Shown here piece by piece: positions 26,210-35,017 of a stretch of 64,000 nt of DNA. The stretch covers positions 35,223 through 99,222 of the forward strand of contig DAIDGW010000108.1 of the NCBI GenBank assembly GCA_027452245.1. Reading direction: 5' to 3'. Numbering within the stretch: the stretch's first letter is position 1; every line of letters starts with the position of its first letter. The stretch is from Acidobacteriaceae bacterium. GTDB lineage: Bacteria > Acidobacteriota > Terriglobia > Terriglobales > Acidobacteriaceae. Under the pieces are notes generated by a model. It was not told where the DNA came from, did no database searches, and saw only the letters and a list, made by a program, of their open reading frames with translations. Made by a program: the position numbers and the translations under genes.

Positions 26210-27547
26210 ATGTCTATTTCTCCCGCGCGCACGCTGGCGTTCGACATCCTGATGCGGGTTGAGCGGGAGTCTTCCTACGCGGCAGAACTACTGCATGCCG
26301 AGTCTGCAGCTCATCTCTCCAGACAAGATCACGCACTGGCCACCGAGCTGGTGATGGGCGTTGTGCGCTGGCGCTCCAGGCTCGATCACTACATTGGGCA
26401 GGTCTCTTCACAGAAGCTGGCGAAACTGGATCTGGAAGTGCTCACTGCGTTGCGCATGGGCGCCTACCAGATCGCGGCACTTACGCGAATTCCCGCCCGA
26501 GCCTCAATTTACGAAAGCGTCGAACTCGTGAAGCGCGCCCGAAAGCGGTCGTCGGCTTCATTTGTGAATGCGGTGCTGCGCAGAGTGGCAGAAAGGAAAA
26601 TCGCTCTTGCGATGAATGAGATTGCACATTCGTCTGAGGAACTTGCAGCCAGCCTCGCGCATCCGCAGTGGCTCGTGAACCGCTGGATACGCGAATATGG
26701 ATTGACTGCGGCACGGTCGATTTGCGAGTTCGGCCAGCAAGTCCCCGCAACCGCGATTCGCCTGCGCACGCCCGAGGCGGAAGCAACGCTGATCGCCGAA
26801 GGCATCGAGCTTGCTCCTGGAGCAATTCTGGGATCTGCGCGGCGCGTCCAGCGCGGCGACGTCACAGCGATCGCGGCATTCCGCAACGGAGAAGTCACCA
26901 TCCAGGATGAAGGATCGCAGCTGGTCGCCGCTCTTGTCGGTCAGGGAACCCGCATGCTTGACTGCTGCGCCGCTCCCGGCGGCAAAACGCGAGCCCTGGC
27001 TGATCGCAATCCGGCCGCGAAGATCGTGGCGGTAGAACTGCATCCGCACCGCGCTCGGCTGTTGCGCCATCTGCAGGCAGGAAGCGCTTCTGGGCGAATT
27101 CAAATCGCCTCGGCAGACGCCCGTGATCTTCCCTTCGTAGTGCAGTTCGATCGGATTCTTGCCGACGTTCCCTGCTCAGGTACGGGCACGCTGGCGCGCA
27201 ATCCCGAGATCAAGTGGCGGCTGCAGGAAAGCGATCTCGCCGATTTGCACGAGCGGCAGTGCGCGATTCTGCGGTCAGCCGCATCGCACCTTGAGCCCGG
27301 CGGACGTCTCGTCTACTCGAGTTGTTCGCTGGAGCCAGAAGAGAACGAGAGAGTGGTCGAAACGATCCTCCAAGAGAACAATGCTTTGCGGATTCACGAT
27401 TGCCGCATCGAGCTTGAGCGTTTGCTCACCTCAGGAGAACTGATTTCTCCAACTCCGAAGGATTTGACCCGCGGACCATTCCTCCGTACCCTGCCCGGAG
27501 TTCATCCCTGTGATGGTTTCTTTGCTGCGATCGTGGAGAAGAGCTGA
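26210..27547 (+). CDS. rsmB: 16S rRNA (cytosine-967-C5)-methyltransferase RsmB
   Basis: 445 residues: a NusB-like N-terminal domain (about 1-140) and a SAM methyltransferase with LDCCAAPGGKTRALAD for SAM binding, the PC motif DVPCSGTGTLARNP, and the catalytic Cys in YSSCSLEPEENE. It methylates C967 of 16S rRNA in the small subunit. It is the last of the aroC-def-fmt-rsmB series and converges with the PASTA gene 12 bases later. Confidence 0.95.
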   Translation: MSISPARTLAFDILMRVERESSYAAELLHAESAAHLSRQDHALATELVMGVVRWRSRLDHYIGQVSSQKLAKLDLEVLTALRMGAYQIAALTRIPARASIYESVELVKRARKRSSASFVNAVLRRVAERKIALAMNEIAHSSEELAASLAHPQWLVNRWIREYGLTAARSICEFGQQVPATAIRLRTPEAEATLIAEGIELAPGAILGSARRVQRGDVTAIAAFRNGEVTIQDEGSQLVAALVGQGTRMLDCCAAPGGKTRALADRNPAAKIVAVELHPHRARLLRHLQAGSASGRIQIASADARDLPFVVQFDRILADVPCSGTGTLARNPEIKWRLQESDLADLHERQCAILRSAASHLEPGGRLVYSSCSLEPEENERVVETILQENNALRIHDCRIELERLLTSGELISPTPKDLTRGPFLRTLPGVHPCDGFFAAIVEKS

Positions 27548-27559
27548 AAGAGGATGCTC

Positions 27560-28348
27560 TCAACGCACCGTAAATGCGATCGTCGCCCCCGCTGCGACTT
27601 TCTGTCCCGGGGCCGGGTACTGAGTCGCAATCACGCTGGCAGGTGTAGGCTGCGGCGGGGCAACCGGAGCCGGCGGCGGAGTGGCTTGCGGTGCAGTCGC
27701 GCCTGGCGCCGCCTGGGGCGGATTCTCAGGCAAAGGCGGAGCCATCGTGACATTTCCCAACTTGAATCCTGCATCTTGCAGGGTCTGGCTTGCGGATCCC
27801 AACGGCTGGCCGATAAAGCTCGGCATCACATAATTCAACGGCGCTGCCGATTGCGTCACGAGCAAGCTGATTTTGGGCGCCGACACTGCTTTTTCATTCG
27901 ACGTTGGATTCTGCGCCAGCACCTGATCGGGAGGGATGGCCTCAATCGGCAACTGCGCCGTCGACGCGATCTCCAGCCCGCGCCGTTTGATGTTGAATTC
28001 CGCGGCGCGCTCGCTCTCTCCCGTCACATCCGGGATGGTGACCCGCATCGGTCCAAGACTCTGCGCGACGCGTACTTGCCACCCTCGCCGAACCTTGGTT
28101 CCGGGCAGCGGCAGCTGGGACATGATTCTTCCCTCGGCAATCTCGGGGCTGTAGTACTGGCGCTCGATCTCAACCTGCAATCCGGCTTGATTCACGGCCC
28201 GTTCAGCCGCGGCAGCCGTAAGCCCAATCAACTGAGGCACAGCGACTTCCCGGCCATGGATGGCAAAACGCATGGCGGTGAGTGCCGAAATCAGGGCCAC
28301 CGTGACCAGCACCAGAGCGAGCATCGCGAATCGGATAAGCGACTTCAT
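27560..28348 (-). CDS. PASTA-domain membrane protein
   Basis: 262 residues. One N-terminal membrane helix (MLALVLVTVALISALTAM), then PASTA repeats at about 36-100 (VAVPQLIGLTAAAAERAVNQAGLQV), 104-168 (TIPDVTGESERAAEFNI) and a third from 172 (VMPSFIGQPLGSASQTL), interrupted by a Pro/Ala-rich insert before its last strand. PASTA domains bind muropeptides and usually follow Ser/Thr kinases or transpeptidases. Here there is no catalytic part. It may sense or organise peptidoglycan in the periplasm. Confidence 0.88.
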   Translation of the reverse strand: MKSLIRFAMLALVLVTVALISALTAMRFAIHGREVAVPQLIGLTAAAAERAVNQAGLQVEIERQYYSPEIAEGRIMSQLPLPGTKVRRGWQVRVAQSLGPMRVTIPDVTGESERAAEFNIKRRGLEIASTAQLPIEAIPPDQVLAQNPTSNEKAVSAPKISLLVTQSAAPLNYVMPSFIGQPLGSASQTLQDAGFKLGNVTMAPPLPENPPQAAPGATAPQATPPPAPVAPPQPTPASVIATQYPAPGQKVAAGATIAFTVR

Positions 28349-28498
28349 GGAGCAGAGCTGCGGGGAGCATTCATTATAAAGGGATACGCATAATGGCCCG
28401 CATCCGGCATTCTAAGGGGAAATCGGGCATCCGTAGCTAAGGTACTGAAATCTAAAGAAGTGACTATGGGAACCGGAGCAGGTTACTGAGGAGGGCAT

Positions 28499-29320
28499 AT
28501 GGAGGCCGGGTGCCGAGAGTATCATAGGTATATGCGCGGATGGGGGTTGGCCTCGATCGCTGTTTTGGCAGTCTTTCTCCTCACTTTTTCTTTGCCTGTT
28601 CGGGCCCAGATCAACGGAACTCCGCCGTCCGTGACCTCACCAGGATTTGGCGGACGAGCATTCAATGGCGCGCCGCCGAGCGTGACGTCTCCGGGATTCG
28701 GTGGACGTCCGTTCAACGGTACGCCCCCAAGCGTGACCTCCATTGGACCGCGGGGGATGGTTCCGAATAGTCAGCGAGGAGTAGGTGCTGTTCCGCCGGG
28801 CCAACGGGGCGATCACCGGGGCGGTCGTGGTCACTGGCGTCATGATCATGGCCAGTACCCGTATTACGGCTACGGATATGTTTACGGTGCGCCCTACGAT
28901 TACGGCTACGACAGCAGTTACGACAATAGCAACCCGAATGCAAATGCTAACGCTGATGACAATTCCGATTATCTTGGCGGACCGACCATCTTCGATCGCC
29001 GAGGCGAAGGTGCCTCGTCCTATGTTCCGCCAGTAAATGATGTTCAGTCCGCACATAGCGATCAGCAAGCGGATATGCAGCCTCCAGCGCCCGCGCCGGC
29101 TGAACCTGAGACGCCGCCGACGCCCACCGTCCTTATCTTCAAAGACGGTCATCAGATCGAAGTCAGCAACTACGCTATTGTCGGACAGACCTTGTTCGAT
29201 CTCACTCCGGGGCATCCGCGCAAGATCCCAATCGGCAACCTGAATCTTTCCGAAACGGAAAAGCAGAATGACGACCGCGGGGTGAACTTCCAGGTACCAA
29301 CCTCCGGCCAAGCGGACTGA
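28499..29320 (+). CDS. secreted repeat protein with PPSVTSPGFGGR motifs
   Basis: 273 residues. A signal peptide (LASIAVLAVFLLTFSLPVRAQ) is followed by three near-identical repeats around NGTPPSVTSPGFGGR, then a His/Arg-rich stretch, a Tyr/Gly-rich stretch (YGYGYVYGAPYDYGYD), Asn/Asp-rich and Pro-rich spacers, and a C-terminal module of about 55 residues (TVLIFKDGHQIEVSNYAIVG). AGGAGG precedes ATG 28499 by four bases; ATG 28532 would give a shorter signal peptide. The family is one I associate with acidobacteria; the function is unknown, probably at the cell surface. Confidence 0.72.
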   Translation: MEAGCREYHRYMRGWGLASIAVLAVFLLTFSLPVRAQINGTPPSVTSPGFGGRAFNGAPPSVTSPGFGGRPFNGTPPSVTSIGPRGMVPNSQRGVGAVPPGQRGDHRGGRGHWRHDHGQYPYYGYGYVYGAPYDYGYDSSYDNSNPNANANADDNSDYLGGPTIFDRRGEGASSYVPPVNDVQSAHSDQQADMQPPAPAPAEPETPPTPTVLIFKDGHQIEVSNYAIVGQTLFDLTPGHPRKIPIGNLNLSETEKQNDDRGVNFQVPTSGQAD

Positions 29321-29443
29321 AGGCTACCCATCTCTCAACGGCAGGTCTAATATGATCCGTTTGCTGTGGGAGAGTTCTGCCTCGCCGGGCTTCTTCCACG
29401 GCGACAATTGCGTGTCATCTTCCAAAAGATCAGGGGATCATCG

Positions 29444-31033
29444 ATGAAAGTCGCGCGTTCCGCCGTATTGGCAACTCTTGTTTTCGCCGCGGTCACGGCA
29501 TTTGGCCAGACCGCCATTCCATCAGTGCTACTGGACGGATGGGTACAGCGATCCATGAAGACGTTCGATGTCCCCGGAATCGGGCTAGCCATCGTGAAAG
29601 ATGGCAAGGTGGTGGTCGCCAAGGGATATGGGGTCCGTAAGCTGGGCGAATCCACGCCGGTCGACGAGAATACGATGTTCGGCATTGGTTCGAACACCAA
29701 GGCATTCACGACCGCCGCACTGTCGATGCTTGTCGATGAAGGCCGCATCTCGTGGGACGACCGCGTTTACCAGCGCCTTCCCGGATTCCAGATGTATGAC
29801 CCATACGTCTCGCATGAAATGACCATTCGCGATCTGCTGACGCACCGCAGCGGCATGGGACTGGGGGAAGGCGACTTGCTCTTCTGGCCGCACACAACTT
29901 ATACACGCGCAGACATCATCGAGAAGCTGCGCTACATGAAGCCGGCCTCAAGCTTCCGCAGTCATTATGCTTACGACAATTTGCTCTACATGACCGCCGG
30001 GCAGATCATTCCCGCCGTCACCGGAACTTCCTGGGACGATTTCGTTCGCGAGCGGATCTTTGTTCCGCTGGGCATGAATCACACCAACGTCAATACCGCC
30101 GACTTCAAGCCCGGCGATGACTTCTCCTATCCCCATTCAAAGGTGGACGGCAAGCTCCAGGTCATCCCATTCGAGAGTCTCGACACTGTCGGCCCGGCGG
30201 GCGCCATCAACTCCTCGGCTGCGGATATGGCGCAGTGGATGCTCCTGCAATTGAACCGTGGGAAGTTGCTCGATGGCACCGGCCGTCTCTTCAGCAATGC
30301 TCAGTCACGCGAAATGTGGTCGCCGCAGACGATTCTGCCAATTTCGGATCCTCCTCCACCATTGGCAGCCTTGAAACCCAACTTCGCGGACTACGGGTTG
30401 GGTTGGGGGCTGCGCGATTATCACGGCCGCAAGTTGGTGGGGCATACCGGCGGCGTTGCCGGTTTCGTTTCGCGCGTAATGCTGGTGCCTGAGGAAAATC
30501 TGGGCGTGGTCATTCTGACCAACACAGAAGAAGACGGCGCGTTTGATTCCATCCTCTTCCATGTGCTCGATTATTACTTCCATGTTCCCGAGAGCCATTG
30601 GATCGGGGATTTCAAAGCTGCCGAAGACCTCGAAGATCAAAACGCGGCCAAGGTTGAACAGCAGCAGGAAAAAGAGCGGAACAAGGATTCGCATCCGTCG
30701 CTCCCGCTGGAGAAATATGCCGGAACCTACAAAGACGGCTGGTATGGAACCGTGACCATCCGCATGGAAAGTGGACATCTGATGCTCAGTTTCGATCACA
30801 CGCCGAACATGATTGGGGATCTGGAGCACTGGCAGTACGACACCTTCCGCACCCACTGGCGCGTACACACCATCGCCGATGCGTTCGTAACTTTCTGCTT
30901 AAAGCCGGACGGATCGATCGACCGCTTTACCATGATTCCGGTTTCGCCGCTCGCCGACTTCAGCTTCGACTACCAGGATCTCGAATTCCATCCGGACAGT
31001 GCGCCGCAGAAGCCAAGCTCCGCGGGCCAGTAG
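29444..31033 (+). CDS. exported beta-lactamase-family serine hydrolase
   Basis: 529 residues from ATG 29444. Signal peptide SAVLATLVFAAVTAFGQ. The class C beta-lactamase/DD-peptidase fold has SxxK in GIGSNTKAFTT, YxN in HYAYDNLLYMT and HTG in LVGHTGGVAG, so all catalytic parts are present. A C-terminal domain (about 430-520) of DUF3471 type follows a Glu/Lys/Gln spacer. Substrates of this esterase/peptidase group vary, and beta-lactam resistance should not be assumed. It probably acts in the periplasm. Confidence 0.88.
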   Translation: MKVARSAVLATLVFAAVTAFGQTAIPSVLLDGWVQRSMKTFDVPGIGLAIVKDGKVVVAKGYGVRKLGESTPVDENTMFGIGSNTKAFTTAALSMLVDEGRISWDDRVYQRLPGFQMYDPYVSHEMTIRDLLTHRSGMGLGEGDLLFWPHTTYTRADIIEKLRYMKPASSFRSHYAYDNLLYMTAGQIIPAVTGTSWDDFVRERIFVPLGMNHTNVNTADFKPGDDFSYPHSKVDGKLQVIPFESLDTVGPAGAINSSAADMAQWMLLQLNRGKLLDGTGRLFSNAQSREMWSPQTILPISDPPPPLAALKPNFADYGLGWGLRDYHGRKLVGHTGGVAGFVSRVMLVPEENLGVVILTNTEEDGAFDSILFHVLDYYFHVPESHWIGDFKAAEDLEDQNAAKVEQQQEKERNKDSHPSLPLEKYAGTYKDGWYGTVTIRMESGHLMLSFDHTPNMIGDLEHWQYDTFRTHWRVHTIADAFVTFCLKPDGSIDRFTMIPVSPLADFSFDYQDLEFHPDSAPQKPSSAGQ

Positions 31034-31052
31034 CCGCTGGCGCGGCCGCTGA

Positions 31053-31859
31053 TCAGGCCGAGAGGAAGGCTTCCAGAGCGTACCGCAGCATCAGGTGCAG
31101 CTTGTCATGGACCTGCACCATGTCGGGCAAGACGTTGCTGATGTCGATCGTCATCAGGTTGCGCTGCATGCAGTCTGCGATTCTGCGGTGCAGGATTCTG
31201 GTTTCTTCCAGCAGCATCGAGGACGTGTACTTTTGCTTTTTGCGGGTAATGCCGTGCTGAATCGCCGAATCCCGCATTGCCGGATCAATTCCGGTTTCCG
31301 ATACCTGCGCTTTCACCAGCTCATCCAGCACCTGCGGCAAGTGATCGATACGTTCTTCCCGGGTTAGCTTGATCGCCGACAATTCTTTGTTGTTCTCAAC
31401 CGCTTGAAACCAGCTCTCGATGATGCTCTGTCGATGCTGCGCAATTACCTGCGGAAGGCGCTGGGTAAGGACGGTATCCGGTGTCCGGCGCCGAACCAGA
31501 TTTTCCCGCAGGCGGCCGATGACGTTCTCCGGATCGGCAGGCTTGGTAAGAAAATCGTCGACCTGCTCATGGATCGCCCGCAGTGCTGCCTGGAAGGCGG
31601 GATAGCCCGTCAAGATCATCGTCACCGCTTTCGGTTGCACCCGCCGCATCGCGCTCACCACCGTAAAGCCGTCACCCGGTTGCCCGATATTCAGGTCCGC
31701 AATCAAGGCATCGTAAATCTTGGTTGTAATGAGCGACAAAGCGTCGGTTACGTTGGGCGCGGTATTCACTTCGAAGCCTTCGCCACCGAGAATGGCCGAC
31801 CAGGTAGATCGCAGTGAGGCTTCATCATCCACAAACAAGACCCTGGGTTTCTCTGGCAT
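31053..31859 (-). CDS. response regulator with helical RsbR-like output region
   Basis: 268 residues; GGAGG seven bases before ATG 31859. Receiver domain at 1-120 (VLFVDDEASLRSTW, phospho-acceptor Asp in DALIADLNIG, TGYP, conserved Lys in FLTKPAD). The rest is all-helical (LPQVIAQHRQSIIESWFQAV ... LLEETRILHRRIADCMQRN), resembling the N-terminal sensor domain of RsbRD-type stressosome proteins; no DNA-binding motif is present. It probably signals through protein contacts. No cognate kinase is adjacent. Confidence 0.84.
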   Translation of the reverse strand: MPEKPRVLFVDDEASLRSTWSAILGGEGFEVNTAPNVTDALSLITTKIYDALIADLNIGQPGDGFTVVSAMRRVQPKAVTMILTGYPAFQAALRAIHEQVDDFLTKPADPENVIGRLRENLVRRRTPDTVLTQRLPQVIAQHRQSIIESWFQAVENNKELSAIKLTREERIDHLPQVLDELVKAQVSETGIDPAMRDSAIQHGITRKKQKYTSSMLLEETRILHRRIADCMQRNLMTIDISNVLPDMVQVHDKLHLMLRYALEAFLSA

Positions 31860-31952
31860 TTGACGCCTCCGGCAACCAAGTTACGATGCCGGAACGCGCA
31901 CGATCGTTCGTTGAAATTTGTAGAGAAAAGCTGGGTTTTTACTGCAAATACT

Positions 31953-32846
31953 CTACTTGGAAAGCCCGAATGCGCGGGAGTGGAATTCGATAACTTCCGC
32001 AAAATGGGAGAGAAAGTAGGTGATGCTGTGATCGCCCGGATACAGGTGAAATTCATGCTTAATACCTTCGGCGTTCAACTCGCGGTTTAGTTTCTCCGCG
32101 CCCACTTCGAATCCATAATTGTCGTCCTGTCCGCAATTGAAATAGATTTCCATCCTGTGTAACGCGACAGCATGCTTCCTGGCCAAAATGAACGGATCGT
32201 TGCGATCCCAATGCGCCACATTTACAGGATCGCCAAAAACGGCGGTCACGACATTCATCAGTGGAGATCCGGAATGTGCCGCAGCATCGATCTGTGATGG
32301 TGAGGCGCTGATCAGCGCCGCGCTTTGTGCGCTCACTGCGGAAAACAACTCCGGATAGGCGAAAGCGAACCGCAACGCGCCGTATCCGCCCATGGAAATG
32401 CCGCTAATGGCGCGCCCGGCGCGAGTCGCGAGAACGCTGTAGCGCTTCTCGATGTGCGGAATGAACTCGTGCAGGAAAAAATCGCTGTAACGGAACTTGC
32501 CGTTCGCAGAGTTGATGTAAAAACTGCGGCGTCCTTCCGGAGCAACAATAAGGAACTCCCCGATTTTATGCTGGCGGCGCAGATCGTCGAGAAGATTCCA
32601 TCCACCGCTGTTGAACAGCGTCTGCTCGTTGTCTCCCAGGCCATGCAGAAAATACAAGAGCGGATAGCGCTTGCCTGCACGGGCCGCTGCATCGTAGCCC
32701 TCGGGCAGATAAATGCAGAAGCGCATGTTCTGCCTCAGGATTTGGCTATGCAGGGCGTTGCAATCGATGCGGCTTTGAGCGTGGGCCACAGATCCCGCAA
32801 AAACAAGGAAGACGACGGGCACAAGTACGGTTCTAAGAAAACGCAT
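31953..32846 (-). CDS. exported esterase D-like alpha/beta hydrolase
   Basis: 297 residues with a signal peptide (VLVPVVFLVFAGSVAHAQ). Putative esterase family: oxyanion region LLYFLHGLGDNEQTLF, nucleophile elbow GISMGGYGALRFA, an acid in NCGQDDNYGF and the His in YPGDHSITYF. It resembles EstA/tributyrin-esterase types that cleave short acyl or feruloyl esters. It lies nine bases after the ABC permease and so may belong to that operon. Confidence 0.87.
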   Translation of the reverse strand: MRFLRTVLVPVVFLVFAGSVAHAQSRIDCNALHSQILRQNMRFCIYLPEGYDAAARAGKRYPLLYFLHGLGDNEQTLFNSGGWNLLDDLRRQHKIGEFLIVAPEGRRSFYINSANGKFRYSDFFLHEFIPHIEKRYSVLATRAGRAISGISMGGYGALRFAFAYPELFSAVSAQSAALISASPSQIDAAAHSGSPLMNVVTAVFGDPVNVAHWDRNDPFILARKHAVALHRMEIYFNCGQDDNYGFEVGAEKLNRELNAEGIKHEFHLYPGDHSITYFLSHFAEVIEFHSRAFGLSK

Positions 32847-32855
32847 CAGGATCGT

Positions 32856-34259
32856 TCACTCATAACGCAAGGCTTGCACAGGGTCGAGGCGGGCGGCGCG
32901 TCCCGCAGGGTACAGGCCGGAAACCAGGCTCACTACGAATGCGAAAGCAACGGCCGCTCCCACCAGCCACCACGGTACTGCCCAGAAATGCTCCGGAGGC
33001 AGAGCCTGGCGCTTGAGATAAATATTCGTTCCGAAGTTGATGACGTGACCGATCGTCCATCCCAGCGCCACTCCGGCGATTCCGCCCAGGATGCCCATGG
33101 CCCCGGCCTCCGCAAAAAACAATTTCCGGACGTCTCCATCACTGGCGCCGATTGCCTTCATGATGCCAATCTCGCGGCGGCGCTCCAGAATTGCCATTAC
33201 CAGCGTGTTGACAATTCCGATGGACGCGACCGCCAAGGCCAAGCTGCCGAAGATTCCGAGAAAGAGATCGAGCACAGCAAAGAACTGACGCAGGCTCCGC
33301 GTAGCATCGAGAATTGAAAATGCGTTGAATCCCATCTTCTTGATGGCATTTTCCACCGATTCCACCTGCTTCGGATCTTTCACGCGCACGCTGATTGACG
33401 AGTACGTCGGCTGGTTCGAACTGGAACTGGCAATCGCGCGCAAATCGGTGGGTTGCATCACGTGCAGGCTTTCTGCCAGACCCAGCGGCAAGAATACCTT
33501 TCCCCGGGTTGGACCGCGCATGCTTTCGGGATCAAGATCGGCTATGCCGACGATCGTGAGTTTTTGCTCGCGCGAAACCACGGAATACGCCGTTGCAGGC
33601 ACATCCATAAGCTCGTCGACATCCTTTTCATCTTGGGTTTCAGGCACCGGGGCCCCAGCCTGGCGCTGCGCATAGCGCATCGTAATCTGCTTGCCCAGCA
33701 AAGAAGAAAAATCCGCGGCTTTGTATTGGTCGATGCCGCGCTTGGAATCCTTTCCCATTAATTCGGCGGCAAACGATTTCTGAAGGATTGCTTCGTCAGC
33801 ATTCGTTGACGTAAAGAACTGTCCCGCCATTCCCTCGAAGGCGTCGTTGTTCTTCATCGACTCCGGCAGAGCCGAAACCATGGTCAGGTGCGGCTTGTCT
33901 TCAAACCGCAACTCCGTAATGAAACGAATATCGGGATAGGCCTCCAGCACGTTTGGCAGATGCTCCATCTTTGCGCGGGCCGCTTCGTCAAGTGTCGGAC
34001 TCTCACTGGGAGCCGGTTCGCTGTTGTTCTGTTCGCGTCCGTTATGCCGCAAATCGCGGCGGGAAGTCACGATGACGGTGTCGAATAGTCCAGACTTTTC
34101 CAAATGGCGCGACGCGAGCTGCTGCAGTCCGATTCCCAGGGAAAGCATTGCCACCAATGAGGCAACTCCGACGGAGATTCCAATCGTGGTCAGCGAGTTG
34201 CGCAGGACGGACTCACGCAAGTTACGGAGTGCGAGTTCAGTTAAATCGGGAAGCTTCAC
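32856..34259 (-). CDS. ABC transporter permease (MacB/FtsX family)
   Basis: 467 residues. First membrane helix near residues 20-45 (TTIGISVGVASLVAMLSLGIG), a periplasmic domain of about 270 residues (MacB_PCD type), then three C-terminal helices of the FtsX domain, with AILERRREIGIMKAIGASDGD as the cytosolic coupling helix. Its start overlaps the end of the ATPase gene by four bases (ATGA), so they are translationally coupled. Such type VII ABC systems move lipoproteins or act as mechanotransducers; no adaptor protein is encoded nearby. Confidence 0.92.
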   Translation of the reverse strand: MKLPDLTELALRNLRESVLRNSLTTIGISVGVASLVAMLSLGIGLQQLASRHLEKSGLFDTVIVTSRRDLRHNGREQNNSEPAPSESPTLDEAARAKMEHLPNVLEAYPDIRFITELRFEDKPHLTMVSALPESMKNNDAFEGMAGQFFTSTNADEAILQKSFAAELMGKDSKRGIDQYKAADFSSLLGKQITMRYAQRQAGAPVPETQDEKDVDELMDVPATAYSVVSREQKLTIVGIADLDPESMRGPTRGKVFLPLGLAESLHVMQPTDLRAIASSSSNQPTYSSISVRVKDPKQVESVENAIKKMGFNAFSILDATRSLRQFFAVLDLFLGIFGSLALAVASIGIVNTLVMAILERRREIGIMKAIGASDGDVRKLFFAEAGAMGILGGIAGVALGWTIGHVINFGTNIYLKRQALPPEHFWAVPWWLVGAAVAFAFVVSLVSGLYPAGRAARLDPVQALRYE

Positions 34260-35014
34260 GGCTGCCTTCCTTCCAGGCCTGGCGCTGCCGCAGAAGCGAC
34301 GATCTGCTCGTCGACGAGTTTGCCATCGGCGAGAAAGATCATTCGCTGCGCATATTTTTCCGCCAGTACCCGCTCGTGCGTGACCATCACTACCGTCATT
34401 CCCAGTTGCTGATTGAACTCGCGAATCAGGTTCATGATCTCGGTTCCGGTGCGGCTGTCGAGATTGCCGGTGGGCTCGTCAGCAAGAAGAATCTGCGGAC
34501 GATTGATCAAAGCCCGCGCGAGGGCGGCCCGTTGCTGTTCGCCGCCCGAAAGCTCGCTGGGACGGTGATCGTGGCGGGCGCGCAATCCCACACGCTCCAG
34601 CGCCTCAAGTGCCAGCGTATCCCGGCGGCTGCGCTCCACTTCGGCAAAGCGCAACGGGAGTTCGACATTTTCCGCAACCGTCATGCTCCCAATCAGGTTG
34701 AACGACTGAAAAACCATTCCCACCACATGCAACCGATAGTGAGCGAGTTCCTCGCGCGACAACTTCGACAACTCGCGGCCCTGCACGATTACGCCGCCGG
34801 AGGTCGGCCGATCCAATCCCGCCAGCAGGTTCAGGAGAGAGGACTTACCGCTGCCCGAGCTGCCCAGCAGCGCCACAAACTCACCCGCTGCAATTTCGAG
34901 CGATACGCCGTCAACCGCGCGGATCACGCTCTGACCCATCGTATAATGACGCCGAACCTCATGGGTGCGAATCGCAGTGCGCTCGGTTCCCACGCTTCCT
35001 GAAGAAGAATTCAT
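34256..35014 (-). CDS. ABC transporter ATP-binding protein (LolD/MacB type)
   Basis: 252 residues with Walker A ([17 protein letters not shown]), Q-loop region, signature [15 protein letters not shown], Walker [13 protein letters not shown] and the switch His in VMVTHE. The [13 protein letters not shown] stretch is typical of MacB/LolD ATPases. It is coupled to the permease by a four-base overlap and begins three bases after the stop of the upstream half-transporter. Confidence 0.94.
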   Translation of the reverse strand: MNSSSGSVGTERTAIRTHEVRRHYTMGQSVIRAVDGVSLEIAAGEFVALLGSSGSGKSSLLNLLAGLDRPTSGGVIVQGRELSKLSREELAHYRLHVVGMVFQSFNLIGSMTVAENVELPLRFAEVERSRRDTLALEALERVGLRARHDHRPSELSGGEQQRAALARALINRPQILLADEPTGNLDSRTGTEIMNLIREFNQQLGMTVVMVTHERVLAEKYAQRMIFLADGKLVDEQIVASAAAPGLEGRQP

Positions 35015-35017
35015 GAG

